Of a stretch of DNA of 64,000 nucleotides, positions 35,223 to 45,900 are shown one piece after another. Both the position numbers and the translations under genes were made by a program. The first letter of the stretch is position 1; each line of letters begins with the position of its first letter. The notes below the pieces were generated by a model. The model had not been told where the DNA came from and did not search any database. It worked only from the letters and a program-made list of their open reading frames with translations. Origin of the DNA: Haematobia irritans (lineage: Eukaryota; Arthropoda; Insecta; Diptera; Muscidae); NCBI RefSeq assembly GCF_050003625.1, contig NC_134397.1, forward strand, positions 148,985,526 through 149,049,525, in the 5' to 3' direction.

Positions 35223-35629
35223 TAAAGACCAGTGCAAAATGATTTTACAAATCAACACACAGTTTGGTCTTTCACTAATATATCCACGTTAGGGATTTTT
35301 TTTTTTAATAATGGATATAGAAATAAAATGTTCAAATAGTGTAAGTGATATTGTTAGTAATATATTAGTGTTAAATTTATGGAATAATTATGTTGTTTCA
35401 ATTTGAACTTTGATTTAGTATTTAATTGATATTTTTTGTGGGTGTAAGTTCAGGCGCAAGCTATTCATCCAGTTTTTGATCCAATTATTACTTTCACGTA
35501 ATTTCTTTGAATACCTTTGTTTTCGGGATGAACAGTTATTTATTTCGGTTTGTGTAAAAATAATTTTTTTTCCTGATATTTTCTTCCAGATTTTTTTTTT
35601 TCGTAAATGTTTTAAATAACGTAATTAGG

Positions 35630-35931
35630 AGACACTGTGCTTGTCTAGCTTTCCTTTTATTTTTTAAAAAAATTTAACTGTTATTTGTTTTTAAAAAAAA
35701 TCGTAATGGGGACACTGTACGTGTCTAAATTCCTTTTTCGTAGAATTTAAATTGTAAATCCTCAATAATCGTAGTTAGTTATATTCGAATTTTACATATT
35801 TCTCCACTGAATTTTATATTATATTTTAAATAACGCAGCTGGTAGACACTGTGCGTGTCTATATGGTATTCCTTAGAATTTTTAATTGCCAATATTTTTT
35901 CTAACGTAGTTAGAAGACACTGTGCGTGTCT
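35630..35931 (-). repeat. Four spaced copies of an AGACAC-TGTGC-GTGTCT hairpin motif
   Basis: Copies lie at 35630-35646 (one mismatch in the second arm, TTGTCT), 35710-35726 (loop TGTAC, five-base stem), 35844-35860 (perfect) and 35915-35931 (perfect). Each follows a related sequence of the form AACGTAGTTAG(G/A)A. Spacings are 80, 134 and 71 bases. A degenerate fifth copy, AACACTGTGACAGT, lies near 35962. The palindrome is preserved while the sequence between copies is not, pointing to a folded RNA or protein-bound DNA site. It lies in the element's leader, so the RNA carries it. Confidence 0.7.
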
Positions 35932-37302
35932 AAATTCTTTGTTTTACAATTGTTGCTGCGAAACACTGTGACAGTATAAGAGTTTTCTTGAGTTGAGTTT
36001 TGTTGTTATTGCGTGAGTGAGAGCGGCTTGCTCTCTTTATCTCGTGCACAGTGGTTCAAAGAAAGCAATTAGGTGTGGGTTAGTTACTAGTAAATGTTAT
36101 CTACATTTGGTAGCATATATTATGAACAAGTTTTACCTTCCATATTACTAGTTGTTTAGACAATTTTATTAATCCGACCCGAAATACCGATTGTCTTTTT
36201 TTTTTTTTTTTACCGCAGCAACTTTATAGAATTTAATAATCTTTATAAATTTAGACAATTATACACGAAATGAAAATTTGAAATCGTGTGTTTGGTAATC
36301 ACTAGAACACTTTGATGAAAAATTCTTGAAATTTGCCAAAATTTTGCTTTTTTATATATTTTTGTTTTTGCATTACCATTTGACTATTTTTATTTCCACA
36401 ATTTTCGTTTTATTTCACATCTTTCGTTGTCATAACTTTTTCACTTTCACTTGCATCCACACTCTCTCCTTTTTCTACTTTTAAATGTCACTCTCTTTAT
36501 TGTGACAAACTTTAGATGTAACAAGTATGAAAAAAAAATTAAGGTGAGAACGGAATGGAAATTTGAAGATAAATGAAGACGTGACACATAGAGCAACGAA
36601 AATAAAGGCCAAGAAAGAATATGAGATATGGCAAAATTGTTGTTATATGTACTTTGTATATTCCCAAGTTTTATAACGGTGATTTCGAAATGGGAGTAAG
36701 ATAAATGAAAAAATATTTTTTTGGTATACAGAAAATAATTTTGCAAAATATTTTGTTGTTGCCAATTTTAACGGTAATAGACGAAAAAATTCTTGTTTTA
36801 TATTTACCAAACACAATATGTGTATTTTTTATGGAGAATTCCAGATTTTTACAAGGCAATATTGTGATTTTATGGTTTCCAAAAATGGGAATTATGTACA
36901 ATTTCAGATTTTAGAAATTTTGGAAGCCTTTTTTAGACAAACTATTATATGGTTTTCTCGTTTTTTTTTTTTTTTATTGGCACTTTTGATATTTACAATA
37001 TTATGCAAACGACCTGTGATATAGGCTTAAGAACCAAATTGAGTTTTAGAACCTGTTTTAACGATAAATTTCCTTGAGTGTGTAATGGTAGAATTTGTAG
37101 AGATTTTAAAACATTGTAACTACGGATTTTAATGCATGTATAAATAACTTAATTTATTATTATCTTATGGTGAGGTTTTATGGCGTTTTAAGCAACCTTT
37201 TTCGCGGTTTCTTAAAAAATTTCCCAGTAGTTATAGCGCAGATTTTATGTAGTTTTATGTAGTATTTTGGAAAATTGTATAGTTCTATAGAAGTTTTATG
37301 TA

Positions 37303-37440
37303 GTTTTAGCACGTTTTTTATAGATTTACAGCGAATTTTACGTAGTTTTAGCAAATTTTTTATAGGTTTACAGCGAATTTTATGTAGTTTTAGCAAAATT
37401 GTATAGGTTTACCACAATTTTTATAGTTTTAGCAAAATTT
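37303..37440 (-). repeat. 42-bp tandem repeat in the leader
   Basis: The element GTTTTAGC starts at 37303, 37345, 37387 and 37426 (spacings 42, 42 and 39), each followed by TTTTTTATAGGTTTACAGCGAA-like sequence with substitutions. Less regular GTTTTATGTAG and GTTTTAGAG repeats extend it on both sides (about 37240-37510). The minus strand is open for 72 codons over it with a Lys/Leu-rich repeating product, which I take as a by-product of the repeat. Confidence 0.7.
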
Positions 37441-37766
37441 TTATACTTTTTACAGTCTTAAAGCAGTTTTTTGTAGTTTTAGAGTAAATTTTGTAGTTTT
37501 AGAGCAAAATTTTAGGAATTTTTTTTTATAGTTTTTTAACACAAACTAATTTTAACTAACGGTCAGCGAAATTAACCACGACATTTTTATAATACACGAA
37601 ATTACCTTTTTTTCTTACACTTTTTTTTACACGACACACGTTTCCGATTAAATGCTTTGCGATCGACGTCTCAATTCGACTAATGTGGAAGGTTTTGTTC
37701 TAATTATCATTTACCTTCTATCCTCTTTGTTAGTGTTTGATGATGCTCTCCGTTCATTTGAGTATC

Positions 37767-37784
37767 CTCTCCTCGAGTGGACCA
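37767..37784 (-). promoter_or_regulatory. Primer-binding site for tRNA
   Basis: The 18 plus-strand bases CTCTCCTCGAGTGGACCA end in CCA directly against the LTR boundary, so in element sense the site begins TGGTCCACTCGAG with no spacer. That is the expected complement of a tRNA 3' end and primes minus-strand DNA synthesis. I could not assign the tRNA from memory. The match may be shorter than 18 bases, because the bases beyond the acceptor do not look like a standard T-loop. Confidence 0.75.
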
Positions 37785-38312
37785 TGTTTAAAATGATAGG
37801 TTAAGGGGGGAATTGGCGACGATGGTAGTGGGCAGAGTACAGAGTGGACACCAATTCCGAGTGTGGTTGTTGTGGACTGTATTATAGGTTTATGGGACAG
37901 CAGGTGGATGTTTCCCTTTACACTAGGAGAAATGGACGTCAATCAGTGGTCATAATTTCTCAGAGCATGAGAAATTATGACATCACATACATACAGAAAC
38001 CAAGAGGTAAGAAAAAAAGACACAAGGTCGAGGGTTACAAATGTGAATTTTGGTTTTATTTGAGAGTTAGAGAATGCTCACCGTTTGGGTTATTAAAAGG
38101 AATAGAATCATTGTATGCTGTTAATCTTAACAAGAAACCTACATACATATATGTTGTCTATGAGTGTTCATTCACAATAGTTTAAGTAATTGGTAATTTC
38201 GATAAGTTTAAACTTCATAGATACATTAACAATTCACCATAATTCATAATAAATTCAGTTAATTCAAGATATTTAACGGAAATGTATATAAGTCTAAACG
38301 CAAGGTTAGACA
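37785..38312 (-). repeat. 5' LTR, 528 bp
   Basis: Upstream copy in element sense, 528 bp, with TG...CA ends. It matches 27772-28299 at every base I compared except the fifth. It should carry the element's promoter in its U3 part; the TATA-like CATATATG is near 38146-38153 and the AATAAA signal at 38055-38060 (both minus strand). No host promoter element is identifiable with confidence. Confidence 0.95.
37892..38185 (+). other. Antisense open frame inside the 5' LTR (97 codons)
   Basis: Identical counterpart of the frame at 27879-28172, as expected from the near-identical LTRs, so its presence in both LTRs is not independent support for coding. Same basic patch and no recognised family. Confidence 0.25.
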
Positions 38313-38317
38313 ATGGG
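38313..38317. repeat. Target site duplication, right copy
   Basis: ATGGG, directly after the LTR terminus GGTTAGACA, continuing into CAAAAGAAG of the satellite. Identical to the left copy. Confidence 0.93.
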
Positions 38318-38899
38318 CAAAAGAAGTTTTTCATATAAAAATTTCAATTTTTTTAGGTTTTGGGTGGATTTTTCAATTTTTTGGGGTGGTCACGAATTAA
38401 AGTCCTTTTCGGTCTAGGACGCATATTTAAGGAGATATGGGCAAAAGAAGTTTTTCATATAAAAATTTCAATTTTTTTAGGTTTTGGGTGAATTTTTCAA
38501 TTTTTTGGGGGTGGTCACGAACTAAAGTCCTTTTCGCTGTAGGACGCTTAGTTTAGGAGATATGGGCAAAAGAAGTTTTTCATATAAAAATTTCAATTTT
38601 TTTAGGTTTTGGGTGAATTTTTCAATTTTTTGGGGGTGGTCACAAATTAAAGTCCTTTTCGCTGTAGGACGCATATTTAAGGAGATATGGGCAAAAGAAG
38701 TTTTTCATATAAAAATTTCAATTTTTTTAGGTTTTGGGTGAATTTTTCAATTTTTTGGGGGTGGTCACGAATTAAAGTCCTTTTCGCTCTAGGACGCGTA
38801 TTTAAGGAGATATGGGCAAAAGAAGTTTTTCATATAAAAATTTCAATTTTTTTAGGTTTTGGGTGAATTTTTCAATTTTTTGGGGGTGGTCACGAATTA

Positions 38900-41800
38900 A
38901 AGTCCTTTTCGCTCTAGGACGCATATTTAAGGAGATATGGGCAAAAGAAGTTTTTCATATAAAATTTTCAATTTTTTAGGTTTTGGGTGGATTTTTCAAT
39001 TTTTTGGAGGTGGTCACGAATTAAAGTCCTTTTCGCTCTAGGACGCATATTTAAGGAGATATGGGCAAAAGAAGTTTTTCATATAAAAATTTCAATTTTT
39101 TTACGTTTTTGGTGGATTTTTCAATTTTTTGGGGGTGGTCACGAATTAAAGTCCTTTTCGCTCTAGGACGCATATTTAAGGAGATATGGGCAAAAGAAGT
39201 TTTTCATATAAAAATTTCAATTTTTTTAGGTTTTGGGTGGATTTTTCAATTTTTTGGGGGTGGTCACGAATTAAAGTCCTTTTCGCTCTAGGACGCTTAG
39301 CTTAGGAGATATGGGCAAAAGAAGTTTTTCGTATAAAAATTTCAATTTTTTTAGGTTTTGGGTGAATTTTTCAATTTTTTGGGTGTGGTCACGAATTAAA
39401 GTCCTTTTCGCTCTAGGACGCATATTTAAGGAGATATGGGCAAAAGAAGTTTTTCATATAAAAATTTCAATTTTTTTAGGTTTTGTGTGAATTTTTCAAT
39501 TTTTTGGGGGTGGTCACGAATTAAAGTCCTTTTCGCTCTAGGACGCATATTTAAGGAGATATGGGAAAAAGAAGTTTTTCATACAAAAATTTCAATTTTT
39601 TTAGGTTTTGGGTGGATTTTTCAATTTTTTGGGGTGGTCACGAATTAAAGTCCTTTTCGCTCTAGGACGCATATTTAAGGAGATATCACGAATTAAAGTC
39701 CTTTTCGCTCTAGGACGCATATTTTAGGAGATATGGGCAAAATAAGTTTTTCATATAAACATTTCAATTTTTTTAGGTTTTGGGTTAATTTTTCAATTTT
39801 TTGGGGGTGGTCACAAATTAAAGTCCTTTTCGCTCTAGGACGCATATTTAAGGAGATATGGGCAAAAGAAGTTTTTCATATAAAAATTTCAATTTTTTTA
39901 GGTTTTGGGCGAATTTTTCAATTTTTTGGGGGTGGTCACGAATTAAAGTCCTTTTCGCTCTAGGACGCATATTTAAGGAGATATGGGCAAAAGAAGTTTT
40001 TCATATAAAAATTTCAATTTTTTTAGGTTTTGGGTGGATTTTTCAATTTTTCGGGGGTGGTAACGAATTAAAGTCCTTTTCGCTCTAGGACGCATATTTA
40101 AGGAGATATGGGCAAAAGAAGTTTTTCATATAAAAATTTCAATTTTTTTAGGTTTTGGGTGGATTTTTCAATTTTTTGGGGGTGGTCACGAATTAAAGTC
40201 CTTTTCGCTCTAGGACGCATATTTAAGGAGATATGGGCAAAAGAAGTTTTTCATATAAAAATTTCATTTTTTTTAGGTTTTGGGTGAATTTTTCAATTTT
40301 TTGGGGGTGGTCACGAATTAAAGTCCTTTTCGCTCTAGGACGCATATTTAAGGAGATATGGGCAAAAGAAGTTTTTCATATAAAAATTTCAATTTTTTTA
40401 CGTTTTTGGTGGATTTTTCAATTTTTTGGGGGTGGTCACGAATTAAAGTCCTTTTCGCTCTAGGACGCATATTTAAGGAGATATGGGCAAAAGAAGTTTT
40501 TCATATAAAAATTTCAATTTTTTTAGGTTTTGGGTGGATTTTTCAATTTTTTGGGGGTGGTCACGAATTAAAGTCCTTTTCGCTCTAGGACGCTTAGCTT
40601 AGGAGATATGGGCAAAAGAAGTTTTTCGTATAAAAATTTCAATTTTTTTAGGTTTTGGGTGAATTTTTCAATTTTTTGGGTGTGGTCACGAATTAAAGTC
40701 CTTTTCGCTCTAGGACGCATATTTAAGGAGATATGGGCAAAAGAAGTTTTTCATATAAAAATTTCAATTTTTTTAGGTTTTGGGTGGATTTTTCAATTTT
40801 TTGGGGTGGTCACGAATTAAAGTCCTTTTCGCTCTAGGACGCATATTTAAGGAGATATCACGAATTAAAGTCCTTTTCGCTCTAGGACGCATATTTTAGG
40901 AGATATGGGCAAAATAAGTTTTTCATATAAACATTTCAATTTTTTTAGGTTTTGGGTTAATTTTTCAATTTTTTGGGGGTGGTCACAAATTAAAGTCCTT
41001 TTCGCTCTAGGACGCATATTTAAGGAGATATGGGCAAAAGAAGTTTTTCATATAAAAATTTCAATTTTTTTAGGTTTTGGGCGAATTTTTCAATTTTTTG
41101 GGGGTGGTCACGAATTAAAGTCCTTTTCGCTCTAGGACGCATATTTAAGGAGATATGGGCAAAAGAAGTTTTTCATATAAAAATTTCAATTTTTTTAGGT
41201 TTTGGGTGGATTTTTCAATTTTTCGGGGGTGGTAACGAATTAAAGTCCTTTTCGCTCTAGGACGCATATTTAAGGAGATATGGGCAAAAGAAGTTTTTCA
41301 TATAAAAATTTCAATTTTTTTAGGTTTTGTGTGAATTTTTCAATTTTTTGGGGGTGGTCACGAATTAAAGTCCTTTTCGCTCTAGGACGCATATTTAAGG
41401 AGATATGGGAAAAAGAAGTTTTTCATACAAAAATTTCAATTTTTTTAGGTTTTGGGTGGATTTTTCAATTTTTTGGGGTGGTCACGAATTAAAGTCCTTT
41501 TCGCTCTAGGACGCATATTTAAGGAGATATAACGAATTAAAGTCCTTTTCGCTCTAGGACGCATATTTTAGGAGATATGGGCAAAATAAGTTTTTCATAT
41601 AAACATTTCAATTTTTTTAGGTTTTGGGTTAATTTTTCAATTTTTTGGGGGTGGTCACAAATTAAAGTCCTTTTCGCTCTAGGACGCATATTTAAGGAGA
41701 TATGGGCAAAAGAAGTTTTTCATATAAAAATTTCAATTTTTTTTAGGTTTTGGGCGAATTTTTCAATTTTTTGGGGGTGGTCACGAATTAAAGTCCTTTT

Positions 41801-41900
41801 CGCTCTAGGACGCATATTTAAGGAGATATGGGCAAAAGAAGTTTTTCATATAAAAATTTCAATTTTTTTAGGTTTTGGGTGAATTTTTCAATTTTTTGGG
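38900..41900 (+). repeat. Nested short duplications (1297, 1172, 672 bp)
   Basis: The TTTACGTTTTTGG monomer recurs at 39061 and 40358 (offset 1297). The AAACATTTC/GGGTTAATTT monomer following a 48-bp short monomer recurs at 39733, 40905 and 41577 (offsets 1172 and 672). The three copies differ by which monomers lie between the markers, so this is a patchwork of overlapping duplications and deletions, not a clean tandem unit. The short monomer near 41530 reads AACGAATT where the others read CACGAATT. Confidence 0.7.
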
Positions 41901-42979
41901 GGTGGTCACGAATTAAAGTCCTTTTCGCTCTAGGACGCTTAGTTTAGGAGATATGGGCAAAAGAAGTTTTTCATATAAAAATTTCATTTTTTTTAGGTTT
42001 TGGGTGAATTTTTCAATTTTTTGGGGGTGGTCACGAATTAAAGTCCTTATCGCTCTAGGACGCATATTTAAGGAGATATGGGCAAAAGAAGTTTTTCATA
42101 TAAAAATTTCAATTTTTTTAGGTTTTGGGTGAATTTTTCAATTTTTTGGGGGTGGTCACGAATTAAAGTCCTTTTCGCTCTAGGACGCTTAGTTTAGGAG
42201 ATATGGGCAAAAGAAGTTTTTCATATAAAAATTTCATTTTTTTAGGTTTTGGGTGAATTTTCCAATTTTTTGTGGGTGGTCACGAATTAAAGTCCTTTTC
42301 GCTCTAGGACGCATATTTAAGGAGATATCACGAATTAAAGTCCTTTTCGCTCTAGGACGCATATTTAAGGAGATATGGGCAAAAGAAGTTTTTCATATAA
42401 AAATTTCAATTTTTTTAGGTTTTGGGTGGATTTTTCAATTTTTTGGGGTGGCCACGAATTAAAGTCCTTTTCGGTCTAGGACGCATATTTAAGGAGATAT
42501 GGGCAAAAGAAGTTTTTCATATAAAAATTTCAATTTTTTTAGGTTTTGGGTGAATTTTTCAATTTTTTGGGGGTGGTCACGAACTAAAGTCCTTTTCGCT
42601 GTAGGACGCTTAGTTTAGGAGATATGGGCAAAAGAAGTTTTTCATATAAAAATTTCAATTTTTTTAGGTTTTGGGTGAATTTTTCAATTTTTTGGGGGTG
42701 GTCACAAATTAAAGTCCTTTTCGCTCTAGGACGCATATTTAAGGAGATATGGGCAAAAGAAGTTTTTCATATAAAAATTTCAATTTTTTTAGGTTTTGGG
42801 TGAATTTTTCAATTTTTTGGGGGTGGTCACGAATTAAAGTCCTTTTCGCTCTAGGACGCGTATTTAAGGAGATATGGGCAAAAGAAGTTTTTCATATAAA
42901 AATTTCAATTTTTTTAGGTTTTGGGTGAATTTTTCAATTTTTTGGGGGTGGTCACGAATTAAAGTCCTTTTCGCTCTAG

Positions 42980-45900
42980 GACGCATATTTAAGGAGATAT
43001 GGGCAAAAGAAGTTTTTCATATAAAATTTTCAATTTTTTAGGTTTTGGGTGGATTTTTCAATTTTTTGGAGGTGGTCACGAATTAAAGTCCTTTTCGCTC
43101 TAGGACGCATATTTAAGGAGATATGGGCAAAAGAAGTTTTTCATATAAAAATTTCAATTTTTTTACGTTTTTGGTGGATTTTTCAATTTTTTGGGGGTGG
43201 TCACGAATTAAAGTCCTTTTCGCTCTAGGACGCATATTTAAGGAGATATGGGCAAAAGAAGTTTTTCATATAAAAATTTCAATTTTTTTAGGTTTTGGGT
43301 GGATTTTTCAATTTTTTGTGGGTGGTCACGAATTAAAGTCCTTTTCGCTCTAGGACGCTTAGCTTAGGAGATATGGGCAAAAGAAGTTTTTCGTATAAAA
43401 ATTTCAATTTTTTTAGGTTTTGGGTGAATTTTTCAATTTTTTGGGTGTGGTCACGAATTAAAGTCCTTTTCGCTCTAGGACGCATATTTAAGGAGATATG
43501 GGCAAAAGAAGTTTTTCATATAAAAATTTCAATTTTTTTAGGTTTTGTGTGAATTTTTCAATTTTTTGGGGGTGGTCACGAATTAAAGTCCTTTTCGCTC
43601 TAGGACGCATATTTAAGGAGATATGGAAAAAAGAAGTTTTTCATACAAAAATTTCAATTTTTTTAGGTTTTGGGTGGATTTTTCAATTTTTTGGGGTGGT
43701 CACGAATTAAAGTCCTTTTCGCTCTAGGACGCATATTTAAGGAGATATCACGAATTAAAGTCCTTTTCGCTCTAGGACGCATATTTTAGGAGATATGGGC
43801 AAAATAAGTTTTTCATATAAACATTTCAATTTTTTTAGGTTTTGGGTTAATTTTTCAATTTTTTGGGGGTGGTCACAAATTAAAGTCCTTTTCGCTCTAG
43901 GACGCATATTTAAGGAGATATGGGCAAAAGAAGTTTTTCATATAAAAATTTCAATTTTTTTAGGTTTTGGGCGAATTTTTCAATTTTTTGGGGGTGGTCA
44001 CGAATTAAAGTCCTTTTCGCTCTAGGACGCATATTTAAGGAGATATGGGCAAAAGAAGTTTTTCATATAAAAATTTCAATTTTTTTAGGTTTTGGGTGGA
44101 TTTTTCAATTTTTCGGGGGTGGTAACGAATTAAAGTCCTTTTCGCTCTAGGACGCATATTTAAGGAGATATGGGCAAAAGAAGTTTTTCATATAAAAATT
44201 TCAATTTTTTTAGGTTTTGGGTGGATTTTTCAATTTTTTGGGGGTGGTCACGAATTAAAGTCCTTTTCGCTCTAGGACGCATATTTTAGGAGATATGGGC
44301 AAAATAAGTTTTTCATATAAACATTTCAATTTTTTTAAGTTTTGGGTGGATTTTTCAATTTTTTGGGGGTGGTCACGAATTAAAGTCCTTTTCGCTCTAG
44401 GACGCATATTTTAGGAGATATGGGCAAAATAAGTTTTTCATATAAACATTTCAATTTTTTTAGGTTTTGGGTTAATTTTTCAATTTTTTGGGGGTGGTCA
44501 CAAATTAAAGTCCTTTTCGCTCTAGGACGCATATTTAAGGAGATATGGGCAAAAGAAGTTTTTCATATAAAAATTTCAATTTTTTTAGGTTTTGGGCGAA
44601 TTTTTCAATTTTTTGGGGGTGGTCACGAATTAAAGTCCTTTTCGCTCTAGGACGCATATTTAAGGAGATATGGGCAAAAGAAGTTTTTCATATAAAAATT
44701 TCAATTTTTTTTAGGTTTTGGGTGGATTTTTCAATTTTTTGGGGGTGGTAACGAATTAAAGTCCTTTTCGCTCTAGGACGCATATTTAAGGAGATATGGG
44801 CAAAAGAAGCTTTTCATATAAAAATTTCAATTTTTTTAGGTTTTGGGTGGATTTTTCAATTTTTTGGGGGTGGTCACGAATTAAAGTCCTTTTCGCTCTA
44901 GGACGCATATTTAAGGAGATATGGGCAAAAGAAGTTTTTCATATAAAAATTTCAATTTTTTTAGGTTTTGGGTGGATTTTTCAATTTTTCGGGGGTGGTA
45001 ACGAATTAAAGTCCTTTTCGGTCTAGGACGCATATTTAAGGAGATATGGGCAAAAGAAGTTTTTCATATAAAAATTTCAATTTTTTTAGGTTTTGGGTGA
45101 ATTTTTCAATTTTTTGGGGGTGGTCACGAATTAAAGTCCTTTTCGCTCTAGGACGCTTAGTTTAGGAGATATGGGCAAAAGAAGTTTTTCATATAAAAAT
45201 GTCATTTTTTTTAGGTTTTGGGTGAATTTTTCAATTTTTTGCGGGTGGTCACGAATTAAAGTCCTTTTCGCTCTAGGACGCATATTTAAGGAGATATGGG
45301 CAAAAGAAGTTTTTCATATAAAATTTTCAATTTTTTAGGTTTTGGGTGGATTTTTCAATTTTTTGGAGGTGGTCACGAATTAAAGTCCTTTTCGCTCTAG
45401 GACGCATATTTAAGGAGATATGGGCAAAAGAAGTTTTTCATATAAAAATTTCAATTTTTTTACGTTTTTGGTGGATTTTTCAATTTTTTGGGGGTGGTCA
45501 CGAATTAAAGTCCTTTTCGCTCTAGGACGCATATTTAAGGAGATATGGGCAAAAGAAGTTTTTCATATAAAAATTTCAATTTTTTTAGGTTTTGGGTGGA
45601 TTTTTCAATTTTTTGTGGGTGGTCACGAATTAAAGTCCTTTTCGCTCTAGGACGCTTAGCTTAGGAGATATGGGCAAAAGAAGTTTTTCGTATAAAAATT
45701 TCAATTTTTTTAGGTTTTGGGTGAATTTTTCAATTTTTTGGGTGTGGTCACGAATTAAAGTCCTTTTCGCTCTAGGACGCATATTTAAGGAGATATGGGC
45801 AAAAGAAGTTTTTCATATAAAAATTTCAATTTTTTTAGGTTTTGTGTGAATTTTTCAATTTTTTGGGGGTGGTCACGAATTAAAGTCCTTTTCGCTCTAG

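Larger units (their letters stand above)
34154..37784 (-). other. Long AT-rich untranslated leader of the retrotransposon
   Basis: About 3.6 kb between the primer-binding site and the gag ATG, made of AT-rich sequence with many homopolymer runs. I see no convincing coding region. The longest frames (99 codons at 36447-36746 and 76 at 36671-36901, both minus) are low-complexity and without recognisable motifs. It does contain structured repeats: four copies of a GACAC...GTGTC hairpin motif (35630-35931), a 42-bp tandem repeat (about 37303-37440), and a duplicated GGGATCAGCCAGAAATTT (35142-35159 and 35205-35222). Bel/Pao leaders are normally far shorter, so this stretch may hold packaging or regulatory signals, or foreign sequence gained by the element. 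Confidence 0.75.
27772..38312 (-). mobile_element. Complete Bel/Pao LTR retrotransposon, 10541 bp
   Basis: Bounded by two 528-bp direct repeats with TG...CA ends and flanked by a perfect 5-bp target duplication ATGGG. Removing it and one ATGGG restores a normal satellite monomer (GATATGGGCAAAAG). Order in the minus-strand sense: 5' LTR, primer-binding site, about 3.6-kb leader, gag-pol, zinc-knuckle frame, 3' LTR. The single-frame Gag-Pol, domain order PR-RT-RNase H-IN, DPGS protease site and DUF5641-like C-terminus place it in Bel/Pao. Known family members are usually about 5-8 kb, so it is long, mainly because of the leader. LTR near-identity, the intact 1782-codon frame and the clean duplication argue for recent insertion. 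Only one copy is in the window, and it is not duplicated with the surrounding higher-order repeats, so it probably arrived after the local block duplications. Confidence 0.96.

Noticed and set aside
36447..36901. Minus-strand frames of 99 and 76 codons in the leader
   Set aside because: Low-complexity Phe/Ile/Lys/Ser-rich products that overlap each other in two frames, no motif, in very AT-rich DNA. They look like chance.
34205..37784. tRNA, rRNA or other structured RNA gene in the leader
   Set aside because: I found no cloverleaf with A and B boxes and no rRNA-like segment; only the short hairpin repeats are evident.
27772..38312. Element as a Ty3/gypsy or Ty1/copia member
   Set aside because: Integrase follows RNase H, which excludes copia, and the protease DPGS site with DUF1758/DUF1759-type regions, DUF5641-like tail and single Gag-Pol frame fit Bel/Pao rather than gypsy.
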